Part shown: positions 5,625-5,679 of the stretch, one piece after another
How the letters are laid out: each line of letters starts with the position of its first letter
Position numbering within the stretch: the first letter of the stretch is position 1
Assembly (NCBI GenBank): GCA_943328365.2
Contig: CALPZT020000124.1
Span: 1-5,679 of the forward strand
Reading direction: 5' to 3'
Source: Bifidobacterium breve
GTDB taxonomy: Bacteria; Actinomycetota; Actinomycetes; S36-B12
Length of the DNA stretch: 5,679 nt
Notes under the pieces: generated by a model
What the model was told of the DNA's origin: nothing
What the model saw: only the letters and a program-made list of their open reading frames with translations
The model's database searches: none
Translations under genes and position numbers: made by a program

Positions 5625-5679
5625 GGACGCGGTCACCGCCGTGCGCGCGACCTCGGTGTCGGACCCGGATCACGTCAAC
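5599..5679 (+). CDS. Probable 5' end of a divergent gene, cut by the right edge
   Basis: A plus-strand frame opens with ATG at 5599 (MTFCQSIV...) or GTG at 5620 (VKDAVTAV...) and stays open to the window end. From 5620 on, 19 of 20 codons end in G or C while the second position is much poorer in G/C, the usual coding pattern in high-GC DNA. Neither start has a clear Shine-Dalgarno, and the ATG option would overlap the candidate promoter of the opposite gene. With at most 27 residues visible, no family can be assigned. It could also be chance or the antisense shadow of an unseen gene. Confidence 0.42.
   Translation, partial: MTFCQSIVKDAVTAVRATSVSDPDHVN

Noticed and set aside
1..5679. Defence island, phage, CRISPR or mobile element
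   Set aside because: No repeat array, transposase, integrase, attachment site or nucleic-acid defence operon is visible. The nuclease-like proteins are exported, which argues against intracellular defence.

Overview
The window is high-GC DNA with strong third-position G/C bias, Sec-type signal peptides and hairpin terminators without U-tracts. This fits an actinobacterium, probably of the Micrococcales (Microbacteriaceae-like); the taxon is an inference from style, not from a marker gene. There is no RNA gene, insertion sequence, CRISPR array or phage signature, and the longest non-coding gap is 89 bases.

Layout, left to right. (1) 1-1001, minus strand: the 5' 333 codons of a secreted-then-membrane protein that I read as a bacterial pentameric ligand-gated ion channel (pLGIC, the GLIC/ELIC class). 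It runs off the left edge before its fourth membrane helix. (2) 1091-1279, minus: a 62-residue protein with two membrane segments. It is separated from the channel by a terminator-like hairpin. (3) 1352-1990, plus: a 212-residue protein with the short-chain dehydrogenase/reductase (SDR) fold whose cofactor-loop and catalytic residues are almost all replaced, so it is probably a pseudoenzyme. (4) 2049-3440, plus: a secreted endonuclease/exonuclease/phosphatase (EEP) family hydrolase with intact catalytic motifs and a C-terminal membrane anchor. (5) 3514-5589, minus, convergent with (4): a 691-residue secreted protein. Its N-terminal half looks like the secreted HNH nuclease family (DUF1524/GmrSD C-terminal type) but has lost the catalytic DH pair. 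Its C-terminal half is a clan GH-A glycoside hydrolase with both catalytic glutamates. (6) 5599-5679, plus: the probable first codons of a divergent gene leaving the right edge.

Four of the five well-supported genes encode envelope or extracellular proteins: a channel, a small membrane protein, an anchored ectohydrolase and a secreted glycosidase. Nothing shows that they form one pathway. They sit in separate transcription units with hairpins between several of them, so this is better read as a cluster of surface functions than as an operon. The two most noteworthy items are the prokaryotic pLGIC and the fusion of an inactivated nuclease-like domain to a glycosidase.
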